Shown here: positions 34,546 to 43,412 of the stretch, one piece after another
Position numbering within the stretch: the stretch's first letter is position 1
How the letters are laid out: every line of letters starts with the position of its first letter
Assembly (NCBI RefSeq): GCF_004362195.1
Contig: NZ_SNWG01000002.1
Coordinates: 186,001 to 250,000, forward strand
Source of the DNA: Microbacterium sp. BK668
Lineage (GTDB): Bacteria; Actinomycetota; Actinomycetes; Actinomycetales; Microbacteriaceae
Direction of reading: 5' to 3'
DNA length: 64,000 nucleotides
Program-made: the position numbers and the translations under genes
Notes under the pieces: model-generated
Databases searched by the model: none
Told to the model about the DNA's origin: nothing
The model's input: only the letters and a program-made list of their open reading frames with translations

Positions 34546-34666
34546 CCGAGGCATCCCGTCCCGCGTCCGTGACGGCGCACGCGCCGCCCGCGGGAGCTGT
34601 GCAGACCCCGCCGGTCCTCCGACCGGTCTTCGCCGGAGCATCCGGCACCCTACGCTCAGGAGGAGC

Positions 34667-36823
34667 ATGCCGCCTACGGCATCCGCCGCTTCGACCTCGA
34701 CGCGGCGCAGGAAGGCCTCGCCGTCGCGCCGCGACGACGAGGCGCCCATCATCCCGATCCTCGCCCGCAAGGTGCGCGAGGTCGAGGCGAAGGCCCAGCG
34801 GGGCAAGCTCGGCCCGACCAATCGCGTCAAGTTCCAGGTGATCGCCTTCCTCGTCCGGGAGGAGCGCGCTCGCGTGAAGGCCGACACGGCCATCGCCGAC
34901 GGCACCCGCGCCGAGCTGCTCAAGCGTCTCGACGGCGTCGCCACGATCCTCGCCAAGACCGCGGCGCGTGACACGAGCCTCATCCAGCTGCTCGAGGTCG
35001 ACCAGGCCACATCGCCGGTCGCCCGCCGCATGCGCCGCGACTGGCTGCTCGAGTCCGGTGCCGAGCTCCCGCCCGACGAGCTCATCATCACGGACACCGT
35101 TCCCGCGGCGGCGCCCGTCGTTCCCGCGGCGCTGGCCGAGCGGCAGGTGGTGCCGATGCAGGTGCTCGCGCGGCGGGAGGCCAATCCGTTCCTCGCGCCC
35201 GACCTCACCCTTCGCCTGCCCAAGGAGACGCCGCGCCGGCGCCTCGACGGCTGGGAGCTCATGGGCCCCCTCTACAAGGCGTTCGAGACGGGCGCCGGCG
35301 GCGGCTCCGCCACGATGCCGCTCCCCGAGATCCCCGAGTTCGACCGGCTGTCGCCGAAGGGCCTCGAGATCATGCCGCACCAGTCGCGGTTCCTCGAGGC
35401 GGTCCGCGACGGACACCGCACGTTCCTCCTGGCCGATGAGCCGGGCCTCGGCAAGACGGCGGAGTCGGTGCTCGCAGCATCCGTCGCGGGTGCCTACCCG
35501 CTGCTCGCGGTCGTTCCCAACGTCGTCAAGATGAACTGGGCGCGCGAGGTCGAGAGGTGGACGCCGCAGCGTCGCGCGACCGTCATCCACGGCGACGGCG
35601 AGAACATCGACGCCTTCGCCGACGTCTTCATCGTCAACTACGAGATCCTCGACCGGCATCTGTCGTGGCTCTCCACGATCGGCCTGAAGGGCATGGTCGT
35701 CGACGAGGCGCACTTCATCAAGAACCTCACGTCCCAGCGCTCCCAGAACGTGCTCGCGCTGGGAAGCCGCATCCGGGAGCAGGTGCGCAACCCGCTCCTG
35801 CTGGCCCTCACCGGAACGCCGCTCATCAACGACGTCGAGGATTTCGACGCGATCTGGCGCTTTCTCGGCTGGACGAACGGCGAGAAGCCGGGTCCCGCGC
35901 TGATGGAGAAGCTCGACGAGACGGGGCTCACTCCCGCCGACAAGGCCTTCTACCCGCAAGCGCGCGACGCGGTCATCTCGATGGGCATCGTGCGGCGCAA
36001 GAAGAAGGACGTCGCGGCGGACCTTCCCGACAAGCTCATCGCCGACCTCCCGGTCGAGCTCGACGACGAATTCGGCCGGTCGATCCGCCAGGCGGAGCGT
36101 GAGCTCGGCGAGCGCCTCGCGGCCAAGTACCGCCGCATCATCGAGGCCCGTGGGGATCGCGGGCACGGCCCCGGCCACATCGACGACGACATCGTGCGGC
36201 TCGTCTCGCACAACGAGCTGGAGGAGTCGAAGGCGGCCGGAACGGGTGCCGAGAACGTCTTCACGATGGTCCGCAAGATCGGCCAGGCGAAGGCTCAGCT
36301 CGCGGCGGACTACGCGGTGCAGCTCCAGCGCTCGGTCGACAAGGTCGTGTTCTTCGCCAAGCACATCGACGTCATGGACCAGGCCGAGGCGCACTTCGCC
36401 GCGGCGGGTCTGAAGACCGTGTCGCTCCGCGGCGACCAGACGACGGCGGCGCGTCAGCAGGCGATCGACGCCTTCAACAACGACCCCGGAGTCGGCATCG
36501 CCGTCTGCTCGCTCACCGCGGCGGGGGTGGGCGTGAACATGCAGGCGTCGTCGAACGTCGTGCTCGCCGAGCTGTCGTGGACCGCTGCCGAGCAGACCCA
36601 GGCCATCGACCGCGTTCACCGGATCGGCCAGGACGAGCCGGTGACGGCGTGGCGCATCATCGCCGCGCACACGATCGACACGAAGATCGCCGAGCTCATC
36701 GACTCGAAGCAGGGGCTGGCCGCCCGCGCGCTCGACGGCGAGGCCGTCGACCCGCAGTCGAGCGACTCCGTGCAGCTCTCGGCGCTCATGCACCTGCTGC
36801 GTCAGGCGCTCGGCGCCGACTGA
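34667..36823 (+). CDS. SNF2-family DEAD/DEAH helicase
   Basis: SNF2-type ATPase of 718 aa. The N-terminal ~200 residues are a charged domain (VREVEAKAQRGKLGPTNRVKF, cited in part) with no known fold. The ATPase core follows, with Walker A DEPGLGKT ending about residue 264, DEAH at 346-349 in VDEAHFIKN, and motif III LTGTPLINDVEDF. The second lobe has VVFFAKHIDVMDQAE, AGVGVNMQASSNVVLAE, and motif VI QAIDRVHRIGQDEPV. Such proteins translocate on DNA to move bound proteins. The ATG at 34667 follows AGGAGGAG; upstream in-frame codons are not coding-like. A hairpin terminator follows the gene. Confidence 0.9.
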   Translation: MPPTASAASTSTRRRKASPSRRDDEAPIIPILARKVREVEAKAQRGKLGPTNRVKFQVIAFLVREERARVKADTAIADGTRAELLKRLDGVATILAKTAARDTSLIQLLEVDQATSPVARRMRRDWLLESGAELPPDELIITDTVPAAAPVVPAALAERQVVPMQVLARREANPFLAPDLTLRLPKETPRRRLDGWELMGPLYKAFETGAGGGSATMPLPEIPEFDRLSPKGLEIMPHQSRFLEAVRDGHRTFLLADEPGLGKTAESVLAASVAGAYPLLAVVPNVVKMNWAREVERWTPQRRATVIHGDGENIDAFADVFIVNYEILDRHLSWLSTIGLKGMVVDEAHFIKNLTSQRSQNVLALGSRIREQVRNPLLLALTGTPLINDVEDFDAIWRFLGWTNGEKPGPALMEKLDETGLTPADKAFYPQARDAVISMGIVRRKKKDVAADLPDKLIADLPVELDDEFGRSIRQAERELGERLAAKYRRIIEARGDRGHGPGHIDDDIVRLVSHNELEESKAAGTGAENVFTMVRKIGQAKAQLAADYAVQLQRSVDKVVFFAKHIDVMDQAEAHFAAAGLKTVSLRGDQTTAARQQAIDAFNNDPGVGIAVCSLTAAGVGVNMQASSNVVLAELSWTAAEQTQAIDRVHRIGQDEPVTAWRIIAAHTIDTKIAELIDSKQGLAARALDGEAVDPQSSDSVQLSALMHLLRQALGAD

Positions 36824-36837
36824 CGCCCGCCCTCGAT

Positions 36838-36881
36838 CGAAGGGGCTTGCACGGCGATGGATGCCTCGGCAAGCCCCTTCG
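36838..36881 (+). terminator. Terminator after the helicase gene
   Basis: Perfect 13-bp stem CGAAGGGGCTTGC with GCAAGCCCCTTCG (36838-36850 and 36869-36881), 18-nt loop, 14 bp after the stop codon. Confidence 0.7.
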
Positions 36882-36931
36882 TCGCGCGCGGGCCGCGCTC
36901 TATCGTCCGGAAGGAAGGAGAGGAGCCGGTC

Positions 36932-37102
36932 ATGAGCGATCCGAGCAACCTGGAGCGGGAGGCCGTGCCGTTCGGCGCGATCCGCGACGAGAACGATGCC
37001 CCGCTGGACGAGGACATGGACGAGAACGCCGTCGACAGCGCCGACGCCGACGAGCGGGCCGCGCGCGAGGGCACGAAGGGCGACGAGCAGAACCCCGTGT
37101 GA
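36932..37102 (+). CDS. Small acidic protein
   Basis: Unrecognised 56-aa acidic protein, MSDPSNLEREAVPFGAIRDE to the C-terminus EQNPV. About 18 of 56 residues are Asp or Glu, and there are no cysteines or hydrophobic helix, so it is probably a small cytosolic disordered protein. The ATG at 36932 follows GGAGAGGAG by 7 nt, one of the strongest ribosome binding sites in the window. TATCGT at about 36900 is a candidate -10. It lies between the helicase and pfkA. Confidence 0.68.
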   Translation: MSDPSNLEREAVPFGAIRDENDAPLDEDMDENAVDSADADERAAREGTKGDEQNPV

Positions 37103-37210
37103 GCGGTGATCCCGGGGGCCTCCGAGTGCGGGGCCCGCGGGCGATGAGCGGTGCCGCTCCGGCGGTGCCGGCGCCTGAGCGTGCGCCTCGGGTCGTGTGG
37201 CAGGGCCGCG

Positions 37211-37234
37211 GCATCCGACGATAGTGTCGGATGC
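37211..37234 (+). promoter_or_regulatory. Palindrome over the pfkA promoter
   Basis: Perfect 9-bp inverted repeat GCATCCGAC-GATAGT-GTCGGATGC. The central GATAGT / TAGTGT could be the -10 region, so the palindrome may be an operator. The arms contain the heptamer motif GGCATCC seen throughout the window. Confidence 0.45.
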
Positions 37235-37274
37235 GGCAACGGCGCCGATTCGTCACCCGACTTAAGGACCTCAC

Positions 37275-38303
37275 ATGAAGATCGGCATCCTCACGAGCGG
37301 CGGCGACTGCCCGGGGCTCAACGCGGTCATCCGCGGCGTCGTGCTGAAGGGGACGACCACGTACGACCTGGAGTTCGTCGGCATCCGCGACGGGTGGCGC
37401 GGAGTCGTCGACGGCGACTTCTTCCCCCTCACCCGCCACGAGGTCAAGGGACTGTCCAAGGTCGGCGGCACGATCCTCGGCACCTCGAGGACGAACCCGT
37501 ACGAGGGTCCGCGCGGCGGCGCCGAGAACATCTCCAAGACGCTCTACGGACACCGCCTCGACGGGATCATCGCGATCGGCGGCGAGGGCACGCTCGCGGC
37601 GGCGGAGCGCCTCTCGAAGGACGGCATCAACGTCCTGGGCGTCCCCAAGACGATCGACAACGACCTGCGGGCCACCGACTACTCGTTCGGGTTCGACACC
37701 GCCGTGAACATCGCGACCGACGCGATGGACCGCCTCCGCACGACCGGCGACTCGCACCAGCGCTGCATGGTCGCCGAGGTGATGGGGCGCCACGTCGGCT
37801 GGATAGCCCTGCACGCCGGGATCGCCGCGGGTGCGCATGTCATCTGCATCCCCGAAGTGCCTCTGTCGATCGACGAGATCACCGCCCAGGTGACGAAGGC
37901 GCACGATCGGGGCCGAGCACCGCTCGTCGTCGTGTCGGAGGGCTTCACGCTCACCGGCATGGAGGAGGCCTACAGCGACAAGGGACTCGACGCCTTCAAC
38001 CGCCCCCGCCTCGGCGGCATCAGCGAGGTGCTCGCGCCCGAGATCGAGCGCCGCACGGGCATCGAGACGCGCGCCACCGTGCTGGGTCACATCCAGCGCG
38101 GCGGATCGCCGTCCGGCTTCGACCGCGTCCTCGCGACCCGCCTCGGCCTGCACGCCGCCGACGCCGTGATCGACGGCGCCTGGGGACAGATGGTGGCCCT
38201 CCGCGGCACCGACATCGTCCGCGTGCCGTTCGCCGACGCGCTCGGCGAGCTCAACACCGTGCCCCAGTACCGCTACGACGAGGCCGCGGCCCTCTTCGGC
38301 TGA
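37275..38303 (+). CDS. 6-phosphofructokinase
   Basis: Phosphofructokinase A family (342 aa), glycolytic phosphorylation of fructose 6-phosphate. TSGGDCPGLNAVIRG is at the N-terminus, GGEGT at 102-106, PKTIDND at 124-130 with the catalytic Asp, MGRHVGWIALHAG, and LGHIQRGGSPS near the C-terminus. The phosphoryl-donor signature is mixed: glycine at the position of E. coli Gly104 but lysine at that of Gly124. This G/K combination is found in ATP-dependent actinobacterial enzymes, so ATP is the likelier donor. ATG 37275 follows TAAGGA. Confidence 0.93.
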   Translation: MKIGILTSGGDCPGLNAVIRGVVLKGTTTYDLEFVGIRDGWRGVVDGDFFPLTRHEVKGLSKVGGTILGTSRTNPYEGPRGGAENISKTLYGHRLDGIIAIGGEGTLAAAERLSKDGINVLGVPKTIDNDLRATDYSFGFDTAVNIATDAMDRLRTTGDSHQRCMVAEVMGRHVGWIALHAGIAAGAHVICIPEVPLSIDEITAQVTKAHDRGRAPLVVVSEGFTLTGMEEAYSDKGLDAFNRPRLGGISEVLAPEIERRTGIETRATVLGHIQRGGSPSGFDRVLATRLGLHAADAVIDGAWGQMVALRGTDIVRVPFADALGELNTVPQYRYDEAAALFG

Positions 38304-38331
38304 TCCGCGGGGCTCGCGTCGCTTCGCACCG

Positions 38332-38400
38332 CGACAGGCGATCCGACGAGGACAGGCGGCATCGGCGGCGGAGCGCCTGTTCTCGGCCGATCGCCTGTTC
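38332..38400. repeat. Repeats at the 3' end of the DUF559 gene
   Basis: GACAGGCGATCC (38332-38343) and, inverted, GGCCGATCGCCTGTTC (38385-38400). The 14-mer GGCCGATCGCCTGT recurs in direct orientation at 39420-39433 beyond the other end of the gene. Confidence 0.7.
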
Positions 38401-39253
38401 ACGCCGCGCGCCTCCGGAGGTGCAGGCCCTGCGACATCGCCGTGATGACGGTGTCTACGACGGCCTGCGGCCGGTAGAGCGTCTGGAAGTAGTCGAAGCG
38501 AAGGACTGTGAACCCGAGGAGCTGAAGGCGTGCGTCGGCCTCGAGGTCACGCCGACGATCGCGCGGACTGCTGTGATGAGCGAACCCGTCGAGCTGGACG
38601 ACGAGGAATCGCCCGATGAGCCCGTCGACGCGATGCCCGTCGATCCAGGCCTGCTGCTGCACCTCCACACCTGCGGTGCGCATCGCATCCACGAAGCGGG
38701 TCTCGACGCCCGAGTCCGACAGATCGCCGGCCACCCTCGCCAGCTTCGCGGCTCGGGAGCTCCGCCACTGCACGGCCTCCAGCATCCCGGCATCCACCAG
38801 CCGCTTCCGCATCGCCGACTCCCAGACGGCGAGCGCGTCCGGCTCGTCGAGACAGCGCGCCGTGTGGAACAGCACGTTGAGCACGGGATCGACGGTCGAG
38901 AGCGGTCCGACCGGAGCGGGCCCCCGAGCGGTGTGGATGCGAAGTCCCCCGGAGTTCAGCCGTGACGCCGTGCGGGCGACGGCGACGTGCACGAGGTCGT
39001 GGTCGGGTGTCCACAGCCCGAGTGCCGACGCCGCCGACACGCAGGTGAGCCGTCCGCTGACGGATGCCGCGGCACGCAGCCGCTCATCGCATCCGGGCGT
39101 CACGAGCCACGACCGGCGCACCCGTTCGAGCAGCCCGCCCGCGACCGCGGCGGCGATGTGATGCCGCGAGTGACCGGATCGCACGGCCTCGGTCGTATGG
39201 GCCACGCCTCCCCGCGCCTCGATCCAGGTCACGAGGGCGGCATGCTGTGGCAT
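38399..39253 (-). CDS. DUF559 / endonuclease-domain protein
   Basis: Protein of 284 aa with a possible antitoxin-like winged N-terminal half (TTEAVRSGHSRHHIAAAVAGG and RVRRSWLV, cited in part) and a C-terminal DUF559 domain of the PD-(D/E)XK / Vsr-like nuclease fold. The motif elements are ETRFVDAM, RVDGLIGRFLVVQLDG and LQLLGFTVLRFDYFQTL. The usual Glu before xxG is replaced by Gln (QLDG), so catalysis is uncertain. Such genes are numerous in Microbacteriaceae, and their role is not known; DNA repair or defence are guesses. The ATG at 39253 is chosen over an in-frame codon at 39286. Repeats flank the gene. Confidence 0.78.
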   Translation of the reverse strand: MPQHAALVTWIEARGGVAHTTEAVRSGHSRHHIAAAVAGGLLERVRRSWLVTPGCDERLRAAASVSGRLTCVSAASALGLWTPDHDLVHVAVARTASRLNSGGLRIHTARGPAPVGPLSTVDPVLNVLFHTARCLDEPDALAVWESAMRKRLVDAGMLEAVQWRSSRAAKLARVAGDLSDSGVETRFVDAMRTAGVEVQQQAWIDGHRVDGLIGRFLVVQLDGFAHHSSPRDRRRDLEADARLQLLGFTVLRFDYFQTLYRPQAVVDTVITAMSQGLHLRRRAA

Positions 39254-39486
39254 CCACCGATCGTGACGCCCTCCACGGGGGTCCACCCGCGATCGCGGCC
39301 ATTCGTGGACACATCGGCGGAGTCCCTGCCTGGGGAGGGGACCAGAGCGCCAGCAGCGCTGCTCGGCAGCAGGCGATCAGCTGAGGGCAGGCTGCTCGGC
39401 TCCACGTCGGCCTGCGTCGGGCCGATCGCCTGTGTTCGACAGACGCCGCGACCGGACATGCCGGTGTCGACGGAATGGATGCCGGG
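39254..39486. other. Gap upstream of the DUF559 gene
   Basis: No gene. It carries a second set of the repeat family: GCAGGCGATCAG near 39369 and GGCCGATCGCCTGT at 39420-39433. These match the repeats beyond the 3' end of the gene. Confidence 0.6.
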
Positions 39487-41625
39487 TCAGGCGTCCGCGA
39501 CGCCGAGGACGTCCAGCAGCCACGCGAGCTCGAACGCGCGCTCCCGCCACGCGTTGTACCGGCCCGACACGCCGCCGTGGCCGGCCACCATCTCGCACTT
39601 GAGCAGCGCGTCGGCGCCCACCTCGCGCAGGCGCGCGACCCACTTCGCCGGCTCGACGTAGAGAACTCGCGTGTCGTTGAGCGACGTCACGGCCAGGATC
39701 CGCGGGTAGGCGACGTCGGGACGCACGTTCTCGTACGGCGAGTACGACTTCATGTACGCGTACACGTCGGCGTCGTGCAGGGGGTCGCCCCACTCGTCCC
39801 ACTCGATGACGGTGAGCGGCAGCGAAGGGTCGAGGATCGTCGTCAGCGCGTCCACGAAGGGGACGTCGGCGAGGATGCCGGCGAAGAGCTCGGGCGCGAG
39901 GTTCGCGACGGCGCCCATCAGCAGGCCGCCCGCCGAGCCGCCCTCGGCGACGAGCTGCGCCGGGGTCGTGTATCCGTTGTCGACGAGATGCCGGGCGCAG
40001 TCCACGAAGTCCGTGAAGGTGTTGCGCTTGCGGAGGAGCTTGCCGTCCTCGTACCACTGCCGGCCCATCTCGCCGCCGCCCCGGACATGCGCGACGGCGA
40101 AGACGACCCCCCGGTCGAGCGCCGACAGTCTCGGCACCGACAGGCCCGGCTCGATCGAGTGCTCGTACGACCCGTAGCCGTAGAGGTGCACGGGCCGCGG
40201 GCTCGAGCCGACGTCGCCGAACGAGCGCTTCCACACCAGCGAGATCGGGATGCCGGTGCCGTCCTGCGCCGTCGCCCAGACGCGCTCCTGCGCATAGTCG
40301 GCGGGATCGTAGCCGCCGAGCACAGGCTGGCGCTTGCGCAGCAGCAGCTCGCCCGTCGCGATGTCGTAGTCGTACACGGTGCTCGGCGTCGTGAACGAGC
40401 CGTAGCCGATCCGCAGCAGCGGAGGAGCCCACTCCGGATTGCCGCCGCTGCCGACGCTGTACAGGGGCTCGTCGAACTCGAGCTCGCGGACGGCGGCCGA
40501 GCCGTAGTCGAGCAGACCGAGGCGGGGGAGGCCGCCCCGCCGGTACGCGACGACGCCCCAGTCCCGGAAGGTCGACATGCCGAGGAGCCGCCGGCCCGGC
40601 TCGTGAGCGACGACCACCTGACGGGATCCGGAGGGATCGGATGCCGCGACCCGCACGAGCTCGAAGTCCAGGGCTCCGTCGTTGTGGACGACGTAGAGGA
40701 CGTCCTCGCCGTCGACCACGGCGTGGTGCGACTCGTACTCGACGCCCTCGCGGCGCGGCCACACGACGCGCGGCTCGGCGCGCAGGTCGTCGGCATCCAG
40801 CAGCCACTCCTCGGACGTGATCGACGACCCGAGCCCGATGACGAGGTACCGGTCGCTGCGGGTGAAGCCGGCGCCCACCCAGTACCGCTCGTCGGGCTCG
40901 TGGAACAGCCGGGTGTCGCCCGAGACCGGCGTGCCGAGCTCATGCAGCCAGACGGTGTCGGGTCGCCAGGCGTCGTCGACCGTCGAATAGACGATGAAGC
41001 GCCCGTCGGGCGAGAACCCTGCTCCGGCGAAGGTCCCCTCGATGACGTCGGGGAGATCCTGCCCCGTCGCGAGATCGCGCACCCGCACCGTGTAGCGCTC
41101 ATCGCCCTCGTGGTCGACGCCCCACAGCATGAGCCGGCCGTCGCGGGTGACCTCGAAGCTTCCGAGGGAGAAGAACTCGTGGCCCTCCGCCTCGACGTTG
41201 CCGTCGAGGAGGATCTGCTCGCCCGGGACTTCGGTGTCGGGCGAGAGCTCGGGCGGCGTCCAATCGTCCGCGGAGGCGAGCGGAGCGCGGCACTGGATGC
41301 CGTACTGCTTGCCCTCGATCGTGCGGCCGTAGTACCACCACTCGCCGTGGCGGCTGGGAACCGACAGGTCGGTCTCGAGGGTCCGGCCCTTGATCTCGTC
41401 GAAGATGCGGTCGCGCAGCCCCGCGAGGTGCGCGGTGCGCGCCTCGGTGTAGGCATTCTCGGCCTCGAGGTGGGCGATGACGGCCGCGTCGTCCTTCGCG
41501 CGGAACCATTCGTACGGGTCGTCGAAGGCATCGCCGTGGTAGGTCCGCGACACGGGATTGCGTGCCGCGACGGGGGGAGTCGGGGGGACGAGGGATGCCG
41601 CGCCGGGCGTGTCCTGAACAGTCAC
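39487..41625 (-). CDS. S9-family serine peptidase, oligopeptidase B type
   Basis: Prolyl oligopeptidase-family enzyme (712 aa) that cleaves short peptides, often after Arg/Lys. The N-terminal half is a seven-bladed beta-propeller entry gate (RTYHGDAFDDPYEWFRAKDD, cited in part). The C-terminal alpha/beta hydrolase has nucleophile Ser564 in EGGSAGG and His in AGHGGVSGRYN. The Asp is probably in TSLNDTRV. GTG 41625 is preceded on the minus strand by TAGCGT (41637-41632) with 6 nt between, so it is leaderless. There is no signal peptide, so it is cytosolic. Confidence 0.9.
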   Translation of the reverse strand: MTVQDTPGAASLVPPTPPVAARNPVSRTYHGDAFDDPYEWFRAKDDAAVIAHLEAENAYTEARTAHLAGLRDRIFDEIKGRTLETDLSVPSRHGEWWYYGRTIEGKQYGIQCRAPLASADDWTPPELSPDTEVPGEQILLDGNVEAEGHEFFSLGSFEVTRDGRLMLWGVDHEGDERYTVRVRDLATGQDLPDVIEGTFAGAGFSPDGRFIVYSTVDDAWRPDTVWLHELGTPVSGDTRLFHEPDERYWVGAGFTRSDRYLVIGLGSSITSEEWLLDADDLRAEPRVVWPRREGVEYESHHAVVDGEDVLYVVHNDGALDFELVRVAASDPSGSRQVVVAHEPGRRLLGMSTFRDWGVVAYRRGGLPRLGLLDYGSAAVRELEFDEPLYSVGSGGNPEWAPPLLRIGYGSFTTPSTVYDYDIATGELLLRKRQPVLGGYDPADYAQERVWATAQDGTGIPISLVWKRSFGDVGSSPRPVHLYGYGSYEHSIEPGLSVPRLSALDRGVVFAVAHVRGGGEMGRQWYEDGKLLRKRNTFTDFVDCARHLVDNGYTTPAQLVAEGGSAGGLLMGAVANLAPELFAGILADVPFVDALTTILDPSLPLTVIEWDEWGDPLHDADVYAYMKSYSPYENVRPDVAYPRILAVTSLNDTRVLYVEPAKWVARLREVGADALLKCEMVAGHGGVSGRYNAWRERAFELAWLLDVLGVADA

Positions 41626-41801
41626 CGTCCCACGCTAACGGAGGCCGGTTCACAGGGGCCCGGACAGGGTTATCCGATCTCGGGTGGATGTGCGAGGATA
41701 CCTCGTGGCTCGGTAAACGGAGCATGAATTCCCGCCGAACTTTTCGTTCGCACGCCGATCGCGTCGGCAACCCTCTGAAGCAACTCTACGGAAAGCGAAC
41801 G

Positions 41802-43037
41802 GTGGAAACCGCAGCCCTGCTCGTGGTGCTGGTGATCGCACTGGCACTGTTCTTCGACTTCACCAACGGATTCCACGACACGGCGAACGCGATGGCGACA
41901 CCCATCGCGACCGGAGCCCTCAAGCCCAAGGTCGCCGTGCTCCTGGCGGCCCTGCTGAACCTCGTCGGAGCGTTCCTCTCGACCGAGGTGGCCAAGACCA
42001 TCTCGGGCGGCATCATCCACGAGGACGACATATCCTCCAGCATCTTCCCGGCCGTGATCTTCGCCGGGCTGATCGGCGCGATCACCTGGAACATGCTCAC
42101 GTGGCTCCTCGGCCTGCCGTCGAGCTCGTCGCACGCCCTCTTCGGCGGGCTGATCGGCGCGACGATCGTCGGCGTCGGCGTCACCGCGATCGACTTCAGC
42201 GTCGTCGTCTCCAAGGTCGTCCTCCCCGCCGTCATCGCTCCCCTCACGGCCGGGATCATCGCCTTCACGGCGACGAAGCTCGCCTACGCCATCACCCGGC
42301 GCTACGACAGCAGGCCGGACGGCCGCGACGGGTTCCGGGTGGGGCAGATCTTCACCTCGTCGCTCGTGGCCCTCGCCCACGGCACGAACGACGCCCAGAA
42401 GACGATGGGCGTCATCACCCTCCTGCTCATCACCGTCGGCTGGCAGACCAGCACCGAGCCGCAGACCTGGGTCATCTTCGCGTGCGCGATCACGATCGCC
42501 CTCGGTACCTATATGGGCGGATGGCGCATCATCCGCACCCTCGGGAAGGGCCTGACCGACGTCAAGCCCGCGCAGGGCTTCTCGGCCGAGGCATCCACCG
42601 CCGCGACCATCCTCTCGTCCAGCGCCCTCGGGTTCGCCCTGTCGACCACGCAGGTCGCGTCGGGCTCGGTGATCGGATCCGGCGTCGGCCGGCGGGGCTC
42701 CAAGGTCCGCTGGCGCACGGTGGGCCGGATCGTGATCGGCTGGCTGCTGACGCTTCCGGCCGCGGGTGCCGTCGGAGCGCTCGCCGCGCTCATCGTCGTG
42801 TGGCTCGGCGGGTGGGGCATCGCGATCGACGCCGTCCTCGCCGTCGCGATCATCCTGGGGCTGTTCCTCCGCTCGCGCCGCAACGAGGTGAACGCGAGCA
42901 ACGCGATGAGCGAGGTCGCCGAATCGGGCACCGCCGTGAAGGTCAAGCGCAACCCGCCGCCGACGAGGCGACAGCGCCTCCGCGAACGCCGCCAGCAGCG
43001 CGAACGGGCCCGCCAGGACAAGGGAGCGCCGCAATGA
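41802..43037 (+). CDS. PiT-family inorganic phosphate transporter
   Basis: Low-affinity phosphate:cation transporter (411 aa) with about ten membrane helices in two PiT repeats. Signatures are FDFTNGFHDTANAMATPIATGAL, cited as NGFHDTANAMATP, in the first repeat and ALAHGTNDAQKTMGVI in the second. The C-terminal tail is very basic (PPPTRRQRLRERRQQRERARQ, cited in part) and cytosolic. I place the start at GTG 41802, 6 nt after GGAAAG; an in-frame ATG at 41724 would add a basic N-terminal extension. A PHO-like GTTCACAGGGG lies at 41648-41658. It overlaps the next gene as ATGA. Confidence 0.88.
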   Translation: METAALLVVLVIALALFFDFTNGFHDTANAMATPIATGALKPKVAVLLAALLNLVGAFLSTEVAKTISGGIIHEDDISSSIFPAVIFAGLIGAITWNMLTWLLGLPSSSSHALFGGLIGATIVGVGVTAIDFSVVVSKVVLPAVIAPLTAGIIAFTATKLAYAITRRYDSRPDGRDGFRVGQIFTSSLVALAHGTNDAQKTMGVITLLLITVGWQTSTEPQTWVIFACAITIALGTYMGGWRIIRTLGKGLTDVKPAQGFSAEASTAATILSSSALGFALSTTQVASGSVIGSGVGRRGSKVRWRTVGRIVIGWLLTLPAAGAVGALAALIVVWLGGWGIAIDAVLAVAIILGLFLRSRRNEVNASNAMSEVAESGTAVKVKRNPPPTRRQRLRERRQQRERARQDKGAPQ

Positions 43038-43369
43038 GCATCACGATCGACTGGTTCGCGTTCGTCCAGGTCTTCGTCGCGGCGATGATCGCCTCGGTGC
43101 TCGTCGTCGGCTTCTACGCGACGGGCCTGCGCCTCCTCGTGCGTGCGGGCCGCGCGCCGGTCGTGGCGCCGGCCGAGTTCACCGACGCCATCGCGGTGAT
43201 CACCGAGAAGCAGCGCGCACGAGCCGAGAAGGCCGCCGCGAAGGCCGCGAAGAAGAGCCCGCTGAGCGACGGGCAGAAGCGCCTCGCGCTCGTGGGGGCG
43301 TACGCGTCGTTCGCGGTCTGCGCCCTCGCTGTGCTGGGCGGGCTGCTCCTCATCATCTTCAACCACTGA
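43034..43369 (+). CDS. Two-helix membrane protein, PiT partner
   Basis: Small membrane protein (111 aa) with an N-terminal helix (WFAFVQVFVAAMIASVLVVGFY), a basic, alanine-rich coiled-coil-like middle (EKQRARAEKAAAKAAKKS) and a C-terminal helix (AVCALAVLGGLLLIIF). Unknown family. The ATGA overlap with the transporter (ATG 43034) suggests it is made with it and may act as a regulatory or assembly subunit, but this is inference. Confidence 0.78.
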   Translation: MSITIDWFAFVQVFVAAMIASVLVVGFYATGLRLLVRAGRAPVVAPAEFTDAIAVITEKQRARAEKAAAKAAKKSPLSDGQKRLALVGAYASFAVCALAVLGGLLLIIFNH

Positions 43370-43412
43370 GCTTCCCCGCCGGCCCGTCGCACCCCGCCCC
43401 TAGACTCGGCGC

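Noticed and set aside
41724..41801. N-terminal extension of the PiT transporter from ATG 41724
   Set aside because: In frame and possible, but the ribosome binding site and family N-terminus favour GTG 41802; kept only as an alternative.
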